From NCBI RefSeq assembly GCF_001559865.1, contig NZ_LOHE01000029.1, positions 1-63,668 of the forward strand: 63,668 nucleotides of DNA, given 5' to 3'. This document shows, one piece after another, positions 1 to 9,848 of this stretch. Position 1 is the stretch's first letter. Every line of letters begins with the position of its first letter. The notes under the pieces were generated by a model that worked only from the letters and a program-made list of their open reading frames with translations, was not told where the DNA came from and ran no database searches. The position numbers were made by a program, and so were the translations under genes. The stretch is from Abyssisolibacter fermentans (GTDB lineage: Bacteria; Bacillota; Clostridia; Tissierellales; MCWD3).

Positions 1-1
1 T

Positions 2-598
2 TATATGATACTACTTAATAAATATACAAATCAAAAGGATATAGTGGTAGGAACACCTGTGCTTGGAAGACTAAATCCAATATATTACAACACTGTAGGA
101 ATGTTCGTTAATACTTTAGCCATAAAAAGTAGTGTAAAGGAAGAAATGACAATAAGTAATTATTTAATAGAGCTAAAAAATGATATTCAGGAAGCCTTAG
201 CAAATCAAGATTATCAATTTGATGAGCTAGTTCAAAAACTTCATATAAAACGTGGCTTAAATAGAAATCCACTTTTTGATACAATGTTTATTTGGCAAAA
301 TGACGGTTTTGGAGAAATCAACATAAATGATTTAGAAATTCAAAGTTATCAAATAGATCATAAAACAGCTAAATTTGATTTAAAACTAGAAGGGATAAAA
401 GAAAAAGATGAAATAGTACTGTATTTAGAGTATTCAGTTGATTTATTTAAAAAATCTACGGCTGAAGGTATTACGAAACATTATTCTAATATATTGGAAC
501 AAATTGCATTTAATTCTGACAGAAAGATATCGGATATTCAGCTGATATCAGATGCTCAGAAAGGTAGAACTGTACAAGATTTTAATGAGATTTTATAG
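2..598 (+). CDS. C-terminal part of an NRPS condensation domain (partial at left edge, duplicate of the 1357-4704 gene end)
   Basis: The reading frame is open from the window edge, so the start is unknown. The 197 or so visible residues are the C-terminal lobe of a condensation domain: the VGTPVLGR stretch, NTVGMFVNTLA, NQDYQFDELVQKL and RNPLFDTMF are all typical of that lobe. The sequence is nearly identical, without indels, to 4107-4704, the end of the starter synthetase, and finishes in the same TVQDFNEIL. Similarity continues past the stop codon into the ribosome binding site of the asparagine synthetase gene. It is therefore either the end of a tandem paralogue of the starter gene or a relic of a duplication. 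The part carrying HHxxxDG lies outside the window, so activity cannot be judged. Confidence 0.8.
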   Translation, partial: YMILLNKYTNQKDIVVGTPVLGRLNPIYYNTVGMFVNTLAIKSSVKEEMTISNYLIELKNDIQEALANQDYQFDELVQKLHIKRGLNRNPLFDTMFIWQNDGFGEININDLEIQSYQIDHKTAKFDLKLEGIKEKDEIVLYLEYSVDLFKKSTAEGITKHYSNILEQIAFNSDRKISDIQLISDAQKGRTVQDFNEIL

Positions 599-1356
599 TT
601 CATTCAAAAATAGGACAATGTAGGAAAGTTATGTAACAAGATATAATACCAAAAAGATTAACTATAAAGAATATATACTAAATAAATACATACAAGGTAA
701 ATATATTTTGTGTGTATTTATTTTTCACCACAAATTTATAAAATTTCAAGTAAACACGCACAACAATACAATATTATACATAAAAAGTAAAAACATATAA
801 ATAAATACATGCTTATTTATAATTTAATGTTCGACAAATTAATATATTTTTTCATTCTAATTTCTAATATTTTTACGAGGAAGAGATAAAGCAAATTAAG
901 TTAAAAGTATCATATATAAAACATTTGAGTAAATAAAAGTAAAATAATTATTTGTAAGGTAATTATGAATAAATATGAATATAATAGTAATAAATATCAA
1001 AAAATATAAAATAATGGCGAACGAAAAATAATAAAAAAAAAAGGAAATTAACACTTATTTAACAAATTAATAAATTATATTACAAAAAATAAATAGAAAA
1101 TGTAGTAAATATAGATAAATATGTAAAATAAATAATATATATAATTAAATATGAATATATTTCAATAAATAGAATAAATGACATAAAAATATAAATAATA
1201 AAAATAACTACACATATGACAAAACAAAGATATAAAAATTATATAAATGTTATGAAATAAATATAATGAAGTGGTATCTTATTCATGATTTGTATTGAAG
1301 CTAATTTAGTAAAATCTTAAAAAGTTATTAATACAATATAACCAAGGGGGAATAAT
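599..1356. other. AT-rich intergenic region upstream of the NRPS operon
   Basis: This 758-bp stretch has no convincing gene. At 613-640 it carries a decayed copy of the spacer, ribosome binding site and first bases of the asparagine synthetase gene (compare 4717-4746); the copied start codon is followed directly by TAA. A terminator-like hairpin follows at 681-725. The remainder is extremely A/T-rich. Position implies that the promoter of the 1357 gene lies here, but no -35/-10 pair stands out from the background. Confidence 0.7.
681..725 (+). terminator. Rho-independent terminator after the partial NRPS gene
   Basis: A 15-bp stem pairs AATAAATACATACAA (681-695) with TTGTGTGTATTTATT (708-722), with one G-U pair and a 12-nt loop, and runs into a T tract. 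It lies about 80 bp after the stop codon at 598. The stem is A/T-rich, so strength is uncertain. Confidence 0.6.
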
Positions 1357-4300
1357 ATGTTCAAACACAAAAGTAAGACTAGTGAAAATCTAGTGGAATG
1401 CCTACAAGAAATTAGTAATAAAAATTCTGCAAAAGGAATTACTTTTATTCAAAATGACGACGAAGATTTCTTATCTTATAGAGAATTCTATAATATAGCT
1501 TTGATGACACTTAATGAATTACAGAAAAAAAATTTAAAACCGGGGGATGAATTAGTATTACAAATAGATGATAACAAAGAATTATTAATAATATTTTGGG
1601 CATGTTTATTAGGTGGTATCATTCCAATTACTACTCCTATTGTAACTAGTGATGCACATAGAACAAGGCTTGTAGGAATATGGAGAATATTAAATAACCC
1701 ACATTTAATTACCAGTAAAAAAGTATATGAAAAGCTTAAGCATCAGACATTAAGTAGTTTAAAGGAAGCTTCAGATGTTGATGTTGAATCAAGAATAATA
1801 TTAAGTGATGTTATATATGTGAATGAAAAAAACGGGACTATACATGAAACACACTCTGATGATATTGCGTATATTCAATTTTCTTCAGGTTCAACAGGTA
1901 ATCCTAAAGGTATTGTATTAACACATGAAAACCTAATATCTAATTTAGTAACATTAAAAGAGGCTTTTGGATTATCAAGTGATGATTGTATGTTAGGGTG
2001 GATGCCTTTAACACATAATTTTGGACTTTTATTCTTCCACATAATGCCTTTAGTGCTTGGTTGTAAGCAAAACATAATGACTACTAATACTTTTATAGAG
2101 AATCCATTACAATGGATGGATAAAGCTCACAAACATAAGGCAACTTATCTAGCTGGTCCTAATTTTGCATACAAACATTTTCTATCATTTCTCACAGATG
2201 ATGAGAAAGAAAAAAGACATTGGGATTTATCAAATATACGAATAATTGCTAACGGAGCAGAACCTATATCAGCTGAATTGAGCAAAAGATTTTTTAATGA
2301 GCTGTCTAGGTGGGGATTAAAAAATAATATAGGTGCACTTGGTTATGGATTGACGGAGGCAACTTCTATAGTAACGCTTACCATAATAGGTAAAGAGATG
2401 AAATATTTAACACTTCATAGAGATCATATGTCAATAGGTCAGCAAGTAATGGAGGTTAACAAGGATGATGAATGTGGAATAACTTTAGTGGACGTTGGTC
2501 ATGCTTTCGATTGCTGTAAATTTAAAATTTGTGATAATGAAGATAATATATTACCAGATAATGTCGTAGGTGAAATTTATGTTAAAGGGAAAAATGTTAC
2601 TAGAGGCTATTATAATGACCTTAAAGCTACCAAAAGAGTAATGACTCAAGATGGATGGTTAAAAACGGGGGATTTAGGATTTAAACGAAATGAAGATCTA
2701 TTTGTATCTGGTAGAAAAAAGGAGATTATATTTGTTAATGGACAAAACTACTATCCTCATGATATCGAAGCAATTGCAAGTGAAATAAAAGGTGGAGAGG
2801 CTGGTAAAGTTGTTGTTTGTGGAATATACAATCCACAACTAGAAAAAGATGATATTATCATGTTTATCTTGTTTGAAGATGATGTAGAGAAATTTGTGTC
2901 AAAAGCTATAGAATTCAAGAAATATATCAATTTAAGTACAGGTTTAGTATTAAAACATGTTTTACCAATCAATAAAATACCAAAGACAATCACTGGTAAG
3001 GTTCGAAGATTTATTCTAAAAGAGGCATATAGCAAAGGTGAATATAAAGAGTTAACTTTACACTTAGATACACTAATTAAAGAAAAAGTAGAGAGTCGTG
3101 ATGTAGATTTAGCAACGACTAAACTAGAAATACAATTAGTAAATATGTGGTCAGATATTCTTGGAATAAATAATATAGGTATAAACGATAATTTCTTTGA
3201 ATTAGGTGGGAATTCGTTAAAGATAGCATTATTAATTAAGAAAATATATGAATCGTTAAATATTAACTTAACAATGGGAGTAATATTTGAATTTTCTACA
3301 GTGAAAACGTTATCAGCTTATTTAACAGGTATAAAAACTAATAATTTATGTGAGACTGCTGCAACAATGCAGGCAGAAGAGCTTGAATATTATCCTCTAG
3401 CAGCACCGCAGAAAAGAATTTATGTATTATGCAAATTTAATAAAAACAATTTCAGCTACAATACACCTATTGCATTTGGAATTAAAGGAAATGTAAATAT
3501 AAAGAACTTAAAAGTAGTATTAGACAAGTTGGTTAAACGACATGAAGCTCTAAGAACTGGTTTTGTAAGTATTGATAATATACCATATCAAAAGATTTAT
3601 GATGAAATTAATTTTAATATAGAGGAAATTAATGCAAAGGGAAGAGCAGTAGAAGAAATAATAGAAGAATTTATCAGACCTTTTGACTTAGACAAGCCAT
3701 CTCTTTTTAGAGTAGGTCTAATTACTCTTGATGTAAATGATTATATTTTACTATTTGATATGCATCATATTATTTTTGATGGACAGTCGGCAAGGGTACT
3801 AATAGATGAGGTTACAAAACTTTATAGTGGAAAAAAATTATATGAACCTGTAGTTCAATACAAAGATTTTACAATGGCGATGCAAAATAGTAAAGGTAAA
3901 AGCATAATGAAAAGACAGGAAAAATATTGGCTGGAAAAACTTAAAGATGTACCTGAATTAGATTTACCATTAGATTATTCTAGACCATCAGAGCATTCAT
4001 TTATTGGAGATATAGTAAGATTTAAAATCGATAAAGAAGTAACTAAAAAATTAGAAATACTTGCTAATGATAATAAAACGACTTTATATTCAGTTTTATT
4101 CATGGCTTATATGATACTACTTAATAAATATACAAATCAAAAGGATATAGTGGTAGGAACACCTGTCCTTGGAAGGTTGAACCCAATATATTATAACACT
4201 GTGGGAATGTTTGTAAATACTTTAGCCATAAAAAGTAGTGTAAAGGAAGACATGACACTAAGTAACTATTTGTTAGAGCTAAAAAATAATATTCAGGAAG

Positions 4301-4704
4301 CCTTAGCAAATCAAGATTATCAATTTGATGAGCTAGTTCAAAAACTTCATATAAAACGTGGATTAAGTAGAAATCCACTGTTTGATACAATGTTTATTTG
4401 GCAAAACGACGGCTTTGGAGAAATTAACATAAACGGTTTAGAAATTCAAAATTATCAAATAGATCATAAAACAGCTAAATTTGATTTAAAACTAGAAGGA
4501 ATAAAAGAAAAAGATGAAATACAACTATATTTAGAGTATTCAGTTGATTTATTTAAAAGATCTACAGCTAAAGGTATTACGAAACATTATTCTAATATAT
4601 TGAAACAAATTGCATTTCATTCTGAAAGAAAGATATCGGATATTCAGCTGATAACTGATGCTCAGAAAGATAGAACAGTACAAGACTTTAATGAAATTTT
4701 ATAG
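1357..4704 (+). CDS. Lipopeptide starter synthetase: fatty acyl-AMP ligase - carrier - condensation domain
   Basis: This 1115-residue protein should activate a fatty acid as acyl-adenylate, load it on its own carrier and pass it to the first amino acid. Residues 1-590 form an acyl-adenylating domain: the P-loop reads FSSGSTGNPKG, followed by GYGLTEA and LKTGDLG. The order and spacing resemble the fatty acyl-AMP ligases that start lipopeptides rather than amino-acid A domains. A carrier follows with FFELGGNSL (phosphopantetheine Ser620). A condensation domain runs from about 678 to the end, with HHIIFDG at 803-809. The protein stops inside the usual C-A linker (TVQDFNEIL), and the next synthetase begins directly with an A domain, as if one C-A junction had been split. 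The start has GGGGG 7 bp upstream. Acyl chain length cannot be read. Confidence 0.88.
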   Translation: MFKHKSKTSENLVECLQEISNKNSAKGITFIQNDDEDFLSYREFYNIALMTLNELQKKNLKPGDELVLQIDDNKELLIIFWACLLGGIIPITTPIVTSDAHRTRLVGIWRILNNPHLITSKKVYEKLKHQTLSSLKEASDVDVESRIILSDVIYVNEKNGTIHETHSDDIAYIQFSSGSTGNPKGIVLTHENLISNLVTLKEAFGLSSDDCMLGWMPLTHNFGLLFFHIMPLVLGCKQNIMTTNTFIENPLQWMDKAHKHKATYLAGPNFAYKHFLSFLTDDEKEKRHWDLSNIRIIANGAEPISAELSKRFFNELSRWGLKNNIGALGYGLTEATSIVTLTIIGKEMKYLTLHRDHMSIGQQVMEVNKDDECGITLVDVGHAFDCCKFKICDNEDNILPDNVVGEIYVKGKNVTRGYYNDLKATKRVMTQDGWLKTGDLGFKRNEDLFVSGRKKEIIFVNGQNYYPHDIEAIASEIKGGEAGKVVVCGIYNPQLEKDDIIMFILFEDDVEKFVSKAIEFKKYINLSTGLVLKHVLPINKIPKTITGKVRRFILKEAYSKGEYKELTLHLDTLIKEKVESRDVDLATTKLEIQLVNMWSDILGINNIGINDNFFELGGNSLKIALLIKKIYESLNINLTMGVIFEFSTVKTLSAYLTGIKTNNLCETAATMQAEELEYYPLAAPQKRIYVLCKFNKNNFSYNTPIAFGIKGNVNIKNLKVVLDKLVKRHEALRTGFVSIDNIPYQKIYDEINFNIEEINAKGRAVEEIIEEFIRPFDLDKPSLFRVGLITLDVNDYILLFDMHHIIFDGQSARVLIDEVTKLYSGKKLYEPVVQYKDFTMAMQNSKGKSIMKRQEKYWLEKLKDVPELDLPLDYSRPSEHSFIGDIVRFKIDKEVTKKLEILANDNKTTLYSVLFMAYMILLNKYTNQKDIVVGTPVLGRLNPIYYNTVGMFVNTLAIKSSVKEDMTLSNYLLELKNNIQEALANQDYQFDELVQKLHIKRGLSRNPLFDTMFIWQNDGFGEININGLEIQNYQIDHKTAKFDLKLEGIKEKDEIQLYLEYSVDLFKRSTAKGITKHYSNILKQIAFHSERKISDIQLITDAQKDRTVQDFNEIL

Positions 4705-4735
4705 GTTATTTAAAATATGACAATGGAGGAAGGCT

Positions 4736-6607
4736 ATGTGTGGAATTTGTGGAGTATTTGATTTAAAAAAACAAAATAGAATCAATCAAATAATTTTGCA
4801 AAAAATGGCAAATAAAATACAACATAGAGGTCCAGATGATATCGGTTTTTATATTAAAGATAATATTGGACTGGGATTTACAAGACTAAGTATTATTGAT
4901 TTAAATGGAGGTATGCAACCAATTAGTAATGAAAATAATTCAGTTATATTGGTATGCAATGGAGAAATATTTAACTACAAAGAATTGAAAAAGGAATTAA
5001 TAAGCAAAGGGCATTTATTTAGGACAAGCACTGATGTGGAAGTATTGATACATCTTTATGAAGAATATGAATATGATTTTATAAATAAACTTAATGGACA
5101 GTTTGCATTTGCAATTTATGATTTAAGAAAAAATCAATTATTTTGTGGAAGAGATCATGTTGGAATATTGCCTTTTTACTATACATTGACTGATGATAAT
5201 TTGTTTATATTTGCATCAGAAATTAAAGGAATTTTAGAGCATCCATCAGTTAAAAGAGAGGTAGACCTTGTTGGTTTAGATCAGATTTTATCATTTCCCG
5301 GCTTAATTAATGAGCAAACTTTATTCAAAAACATAAAGAGTCTACCTAGTGGAAACTTTCTTTGTGTTTCATTTGAAGAGGATTTACAAATAAAAGAATA
5401 TTGGGATTTAGTATATCCAAAAACAAATGAAACTTGTTATTCGGAGAATGATGATTATTACATTGATAGGTTGGATGATATTATTACAAAAGCTGTAAAA
5501 TACAGATTAAATGCTGATGTTCCAGTAGGATTCTATTTAAGTGGAGGATTAGATTCATCAATTATTGCTTCAAAGATAAAAGAAGTAGATCCACAAAGTA
5601 GAAGACATTCATTTTCGGTAGATTTTATTCAAGAAAATATGTCAGAAGGGAAATATCAAAAAATTGTAGCTGACCATGTAAATTCAATACATCATAATAG
5701 GTTATTTGATACAAGAGATATAGCTAAATATTTGCCAAAAGTGATTTATCACAGCGAAAGTCCCTTAAAGGAGACTTATAATACTGCTTCTATGGCTTTA
5801 TCTGAAACAGTTAGAAAACAAAATATAAAAGTAGTTTTAACAGGTGAGGGTGCAGATGAATTATTTGGAGGATATGTAGGTTACAAATTTGATAAAATGA
5901 GGCAGCATAAGAAACAAGAGATTACAGAGCAGCTATTACTTGAAAAAAAGATGAGAAAACAGCTATGGGGCGATGAAAATTTCTTTTATGAAAAGGATTA
6001 CAAAGATTACGAAAATAAGAAAAGACAGTTATATTCTCATAAGATAAATGAATGTTATGAAAATATAAATTGTTTTAATAGAGATATTATCAATAAAGAA
6101 AGAATTCGTAATATAGATTTATTGCATAAAAGATCTTATATTGATTTCAAAGTACGCTTAACAGAGCACCTATTAGGTGACCATGGAGACAGAATGGCTT
6201 ATTCGAATTCAATAGAAGCAAGGTATCCTTTTTTAGATAAGGACTTAATAGAATTTGCAACTAAAATACCACCACGATTAAAGTTAAATGGGTTTATTGA
6301 AAAATATATCTTAAAGAAAATTGCAGAATCCTTAATTCCAGAAGAAATAATTAATAGACCTAAATTTAGCTTTGTTGCACCAGGGAGTTCCAAAATACTC
6401 AAACAAAATCATGAGTTTATAAATGATATGCTTTCTTATCAGCAAATAAAAAGACAAGGATATTTTAATCCCGATAAGATTGAAGCATTAAAAAAACAAT
6501 ATTTGTCAAAAGATTTCAAACTGAATTTACCTTTTGATGAAGATTTTTTAATTATTGTTATAACGTTTAATATTTTTCTTGAAAAATTCAATATGCCTAA
6601 TAAGTGA
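4736..6607 (+). CDS. asnB: Glutamine-hydrolysing asparagine synthetase
   Basis: It converts aspartate to asparagine with ATP and glutamine. The 623-residue protein starts MCGICGVFD, giving the N-terminal Cys2 nucleophile of class II glutaminases, with the usual NGEIFNY and GRDHVGI motifs. The synthetase domain has the PP-loop SGGLDSS at about 269-275, then TGEGADELFGGY and an EARYPFLD segment. The start has GGAGGA 8 bp upstream, and the gene sits 31 bp after the starter synthetase. Its end overlaps the upstream part of the next synthetase's start region. Because the third synthetase has an Asn-type selectivity code, the simplest role is supply of asparagine to the assembly line. Amidation of a bound intermediate is a less likely alternative, since some AsnB relatives act as amidotransferases. 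Confidence 0.9.
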   Translation: MCGICGVFDLKKQNRINQIILQKMANKIQHRGPDDIGFYIKDNIGLGFTRLSIIDLNGGMQPISNENNSVILVCNGEIFNYKELKKELISKGHLFRTSTDVEVLIHLYEEYEYDFINKLNGQFAFAIYDLRKNQLFCGRDHVGILPFYYTLTDDNLFIFASEIKGILEHPSVKREVDLVGLDQILSFPGLINEQTLFKNIKSLPSGNFLCVSFEEDLQIKEYWDLVYPKTNETCYSENDDYYIDRLDDIITKAVKYRLNADVPVGFYLSGGLDSSIIASKIKEVDPQSRRHSFSVDFIQENMSEGKYQKIVADHVNSIHHNRLFDTRDIAKYLPKVIYHSESPLKETYNTASMALSETVRKQNIKVVLTGEGADELFGGYVGYKFDKMRQHKKQEITEQLLLEKKMRKQLWGDENFFYEKDYKDYENKKRQLYSHKINECYENINCFNRDIINKERIRNIDLLHKRSYIDFKVRLTEHLLGDHGDRMAYSNSIEARYPFLDKDLIEFATKIPPRLKLNGFIEKYILKKIAESLIPEEIINRPKFSFVAPGSSKILKQNHEFINDMLSYQQIKRQGYFNPDKIEALKKQYLSKDFKLNLPFDEDFLIIVITFNIFLEKFNMPNK

Positions 6608-6621
6608 AAGGAGCTGAAAAC

Positions 6622-9600
6622 TTGACAAAAACTATACAAAAAGAATTACAAAATTCTTTTAAAAATAACAGTGGTAATATCGCTATTGAGTATGGAAAAA
6701 TAACCTTAACATATAGCGAATTGGAGAAAAAATCAAATTATATAGCAAATTATATTATTTCTAAAAATATAAAGCCCAAAACAGCTATAGGAATTTTAGT
6801 AGAGAGTAAACTGGAAGTAATTTCTATAATCTTAGGAATATTAAAAGCAGGTTGCATATTTGTACCTTTAGATTCCAATTATCCTGTAAATAGAACTTTA
6901 ACGATGATGGAAATATCTGAAATGAAGCTTTTATTTATTGATTCACATAATATCAATAATTTTGAAAGCTTACTAAAAGAAAAAACAGATATTGAAGTTA
7001 TTAGTATTGATAATGCTTTATATACTCAATATAAATTGGAACATAAAGCCAAGCAACAGCCTGATATATCTTATAATCCTAACGATGCAATATACATGTA
7101 TTTTACATCAGGTTCAACAGGACAACCAAAAGCAATTGTTGGTAAGAATGAAAGCTTACTCCAGTTTATAGAATGGGAGATAGATGAATTTGGTATAAAT
7201 GAACATTTTCGTATGAGCCAATTTACATCACAATGTCACGATCCATATTTAAGAGATATATTTTTACCGTTATTAACAGGGGCAACTATATGTATACCAG
7301 AAGTTAGAGAAATAATTCTTGATACAGAAAGTCTAATAGAATGGATTGATAAAGAAAAAATTACATTAATACATTGTACACCAAGTCTTTTTAAAGTGTT
7401 TAATTCATCAAAGCTTAATGGAAATAATTTTGCTGATTTAAAATTTGTACTTTTAGCTGGTGAAAAAATAAATCCTAAAAATCTAATTAATTGGTATCAG
7501 GTATTTGATGAGAGAATTCAATTAGTTAATTTATACGGACCAACAGAAACAACGTTAGCTAAATTATTCTATTTCATAAAAAAGGAAGATTGTAATAGAA
7601 ATAATATACCGATAGGTAAACCTATAAAAAAAGCTAGAGCTATTATTGTAGACAATCAAATGAGAGTATGCTCAGATGGAATTAAAGGTGAAATAATAAT
7701 ACGTTCTCCTTATTTGACATTAGGTTATTACAATAATGATGAGGAAAATAAACGTAAATTTATTGTAAATCCATTTACTAATAATTTTAATGATATCGTG
7801 TACAGAACAGGTGATTATGGAAGAATTACTCCAGAAGGAGATATAGAGTTTCTTGGTAGAATGGATAGACAAATAAAGATTAGAGGAATCAGAATAGAAT
7901 TAGAAGAAATTGAGCACTTTTTATTAAAGCATTCTTTAGTTAAAGAAGCAGTAGTTGATGTTAAGGAAAGAGAAAATAATAATAAAATAATATGTGCGTA
8001 TATAATTTTTCAAAATAAATCCGCAAATGAAAATACCGATAATTCATCTGAAATTACTGAAATAAGCCAATATTTAAAGGAAAAACTACCAAATTATATG
8101 GTTCCTCAATCCTTTATGGCAATGGATAAGTTTCCTATAACTGAAAATGGAAAAATAGATTATAAAGCTCTACCAATTCCTCTTTATTATGATATAGAAA
8201 AAAATGAGACAATAATATGGGATGATATAGATAAGGAAATTAGAGATATATGGTGCAAGATTCTAGGAATAAAAGAAGTGGGTATAAATGTAAACTTTCT
8301 TGATATTGGAGGAGATTCATTAAATATTATGACAATGATAGCTGAAATCAATCAGAAATATAATATTGAATTTCCATTAGGATATGTTTTTGAAAATCCA
8401 ACAATCAAAGGAATTTCTCAGCATATAAGAACAATGATAAACAAAGAACAACAAAGTGATTTATCTATCAAATTAGCACCATCAAGGTCGTATTATCCAC
8501 TATCTTCGGAACAAAAAAGGATGTTTATATCTAACTTTTATGATAGTAATAATGCTGTTTATAATATATCCGCTGCAGTAATTATTGAAGGGAAAATTAA
8601 TGTTAAAAAGATGGAAGAATCTTTTAGAATCCTTATAAGCAGGCATGAATCATTAAGAACTGTATTTTTAGTAGTTGATGATGAGCCATACCAAAAAATA
8701 ATTGATGAATTTGACTGGTCAATTGATTATATGGAAGCGAAAGAAGAGAAAATAGATGATGTTATAAAAGATTATATAAAACCTTTTGACTTATCAAAAG
8801 CACCATTATTTAGAATAGGGTTAGTAAAAGTGGGGTTAGAAAAACATTATCTTATATTTGACATGCATCATATTATATCAGATGCTGTATCTTCAATGAT
8901 ACTACTAAATGAAATAAGAATAATGAATAATAAAGAAAGTTTACCTACAATTCCTATACAATACAAAGATTATGCTTTCTGGCAAGGTTCTATGCGAAAT
9001 ACAGATAAATTTAAAGAATGTGAGAGTTATTGGATAAATAAGTTTAAAGAAACTGTACCTGTGTTGGATATGCCAACTGACTATGAAAGAACTGATATAA
9101 AGAGTTATAAAGGTAAAAGTTTTGATTATGTTATAAGTAAAAAATTAACAAAAGATTTAGAAGCTTTAGCTATCAAGAATAATGTTACATTATATATGTT
9201 ACTTTCTTCAATTTACCTTATATTGATAAATAAATATTCTAAACAAAATGATATTACTATTGGTACACCAATTACAAATAGACCACATAAAGAATTAGAA
9301 AATGTTGTAGGTATGTTTGTTAATATATTACCTATTAGAAATCAATTGCATCCAGATATGTCATTTTTAGAATTATTACAAGAGGTAAGAAGAAATAGTA
9401 TCGAAGCATTTAATAATCGTTTTTATCAATTTGAAGAGCTAGTAAATAAATTAAAAATAAATCGAGTTTCAAACAGGCATCCTATATTTGACATTGTCTT
9501 TACGATGCAGGACATAAATGTGATTGAACAAAAAATTGGCAATGTAAAACTAGTTCCACATAGACTAAAAGATAAATTAACAAAATTTGATTTACTATTA

Positions 9601-9822
9601 TTCGCTACCATGCAGAAAGAAAACATTTACTTAAGTTTAGAGTACCTTGAACAGTTATATAAAAGAGAAACGATAGAAAAAATGATGAAGAGGTACATTG
9701 AAATCATGGAAAGTGTAGTTGATAATCAAAATATTCTTCTTAAAGATATAAACTTTAATATGAATATTTATAAAGCTGAGACAACATTCAGTGAAGATGA
9801 TTCAAGTGATTTCTTAATGTAA
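6622..9822 (+). CDS. NRPS, A-PCP-C module (first amino acid; Lys2-like selectivity code)
   Basis: Start chosen at TTG 6622, because AAAGGAG at 6607-6613 lies 8 bp upstream; an in-frame GTG at 6604 has no such site. The 1066-residue protein begins directly with an A domain (P-loop FTSGSTGQPK, YGPTETT, YRTGDYG, A10 lysine in ENGKIDYK). A carrier follows (IGGDSL, Ser566), then a complete condensation domain with HHIISDA at 749-755. The final glycine of HHxxxDG is alanine. The A4 region is not the usual FDxS but HDPYLRDIF. Aligned by eye on GrsA, the ten-residue code reads DPRHLALLAK. The DPRH start and RDxF pattern recall Lys2-type alpha-aminoadipate activating domains, so an unusual substrate is likely. 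The protein ends in the acidic tail EDDSSDFLM. Confidence 0.88.
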   Translation: MTKTIQKELQNSFKNNSGNIAIEYGKITLTYSELEKKSNYIANYIISKNIKPKTAIGILVESKLEVISIILGILKAGCIFVPLDSNYPVNRTLTMMEISEMKLLFIDSHNINNFESLLKEKTDIEVISIDNALYTQYKLEHKAKQQPDISYNPNDAIYMYFTSGSTGQPKAIVGKNESLLQFIEWEIDEFGINEHFRMSQFTSQCHDPYLRDIFLPLLTGATICIPEVREIILDTESLIEWIDKEKITLIHCTPSLFKVFNSSKLNGNNFADLKFVLLAGEKINPKNLINWYQVFDERIQLVNLYGPTETTLAKLFYFIKKEDCNRNNIPIGKPIKKARAIIVDNQMRVCSDGIKGEIIIRSPYLTLGYYNNDEENKRKFIVNPFTNNFNDIVYRTGDYGRITPEGDIEFLGRMDRQIKIRGIRIELEEIEHFLLKHSLVKEAVVDVKERENNNKIICAYIIFQNKSANENTDNSSEITEISQYLKEKLPNYMVPQSFMAMDKFPITENGKIDYKALPIPLYYDIEKNETIIWDDIDKEIRDIWCKILGIKEVGINVNFLDIGGDSLNIMTMIAEINQKYNIEFPLGYVFENPTIKGISQHIRTMINKEQQSDLSIKLAPSRSYYPLSSEQKRMFISNFYDSNNAVYNISAAVIIEGKINVKKMEESFRILISRHESLRTVFLVVDDEPYQKIIDEFDWSIDYMEAKEEKIDDVIKDYIKPFDLSKAPLFRIGLVKVGLEKHYLIFDMHHIISDAVSSMILLNEIRIMNNKESLPTIPIQYKDYAFWQGSMRNTDKFKECESYWINKFKETVPVLDMPTDYERTDIKSYKGKSFDYVISKKLTKDLEALAIKNNVTLYMLLSSIYLILINKYSKQNDITIGTPITNRPHKELENVVGMFVNILPIRNQLHPDMSFLELLQEVRRNSIEAFNNRFYQFEELVNKLKINRVSNRHPIFDIVFTMQDINVIEQKIGNVKLVPHRLKDKLTKFDLLLFATMQKENIYLSLEYLEQLYKRETIEKMMKRYIEIMESVVDNQNILLKDINFNMNIYKAETTFSEDDSSDFLM

Positions 9823-9848
9823 AAATAAACGAATATGGAGGGTTAAAC

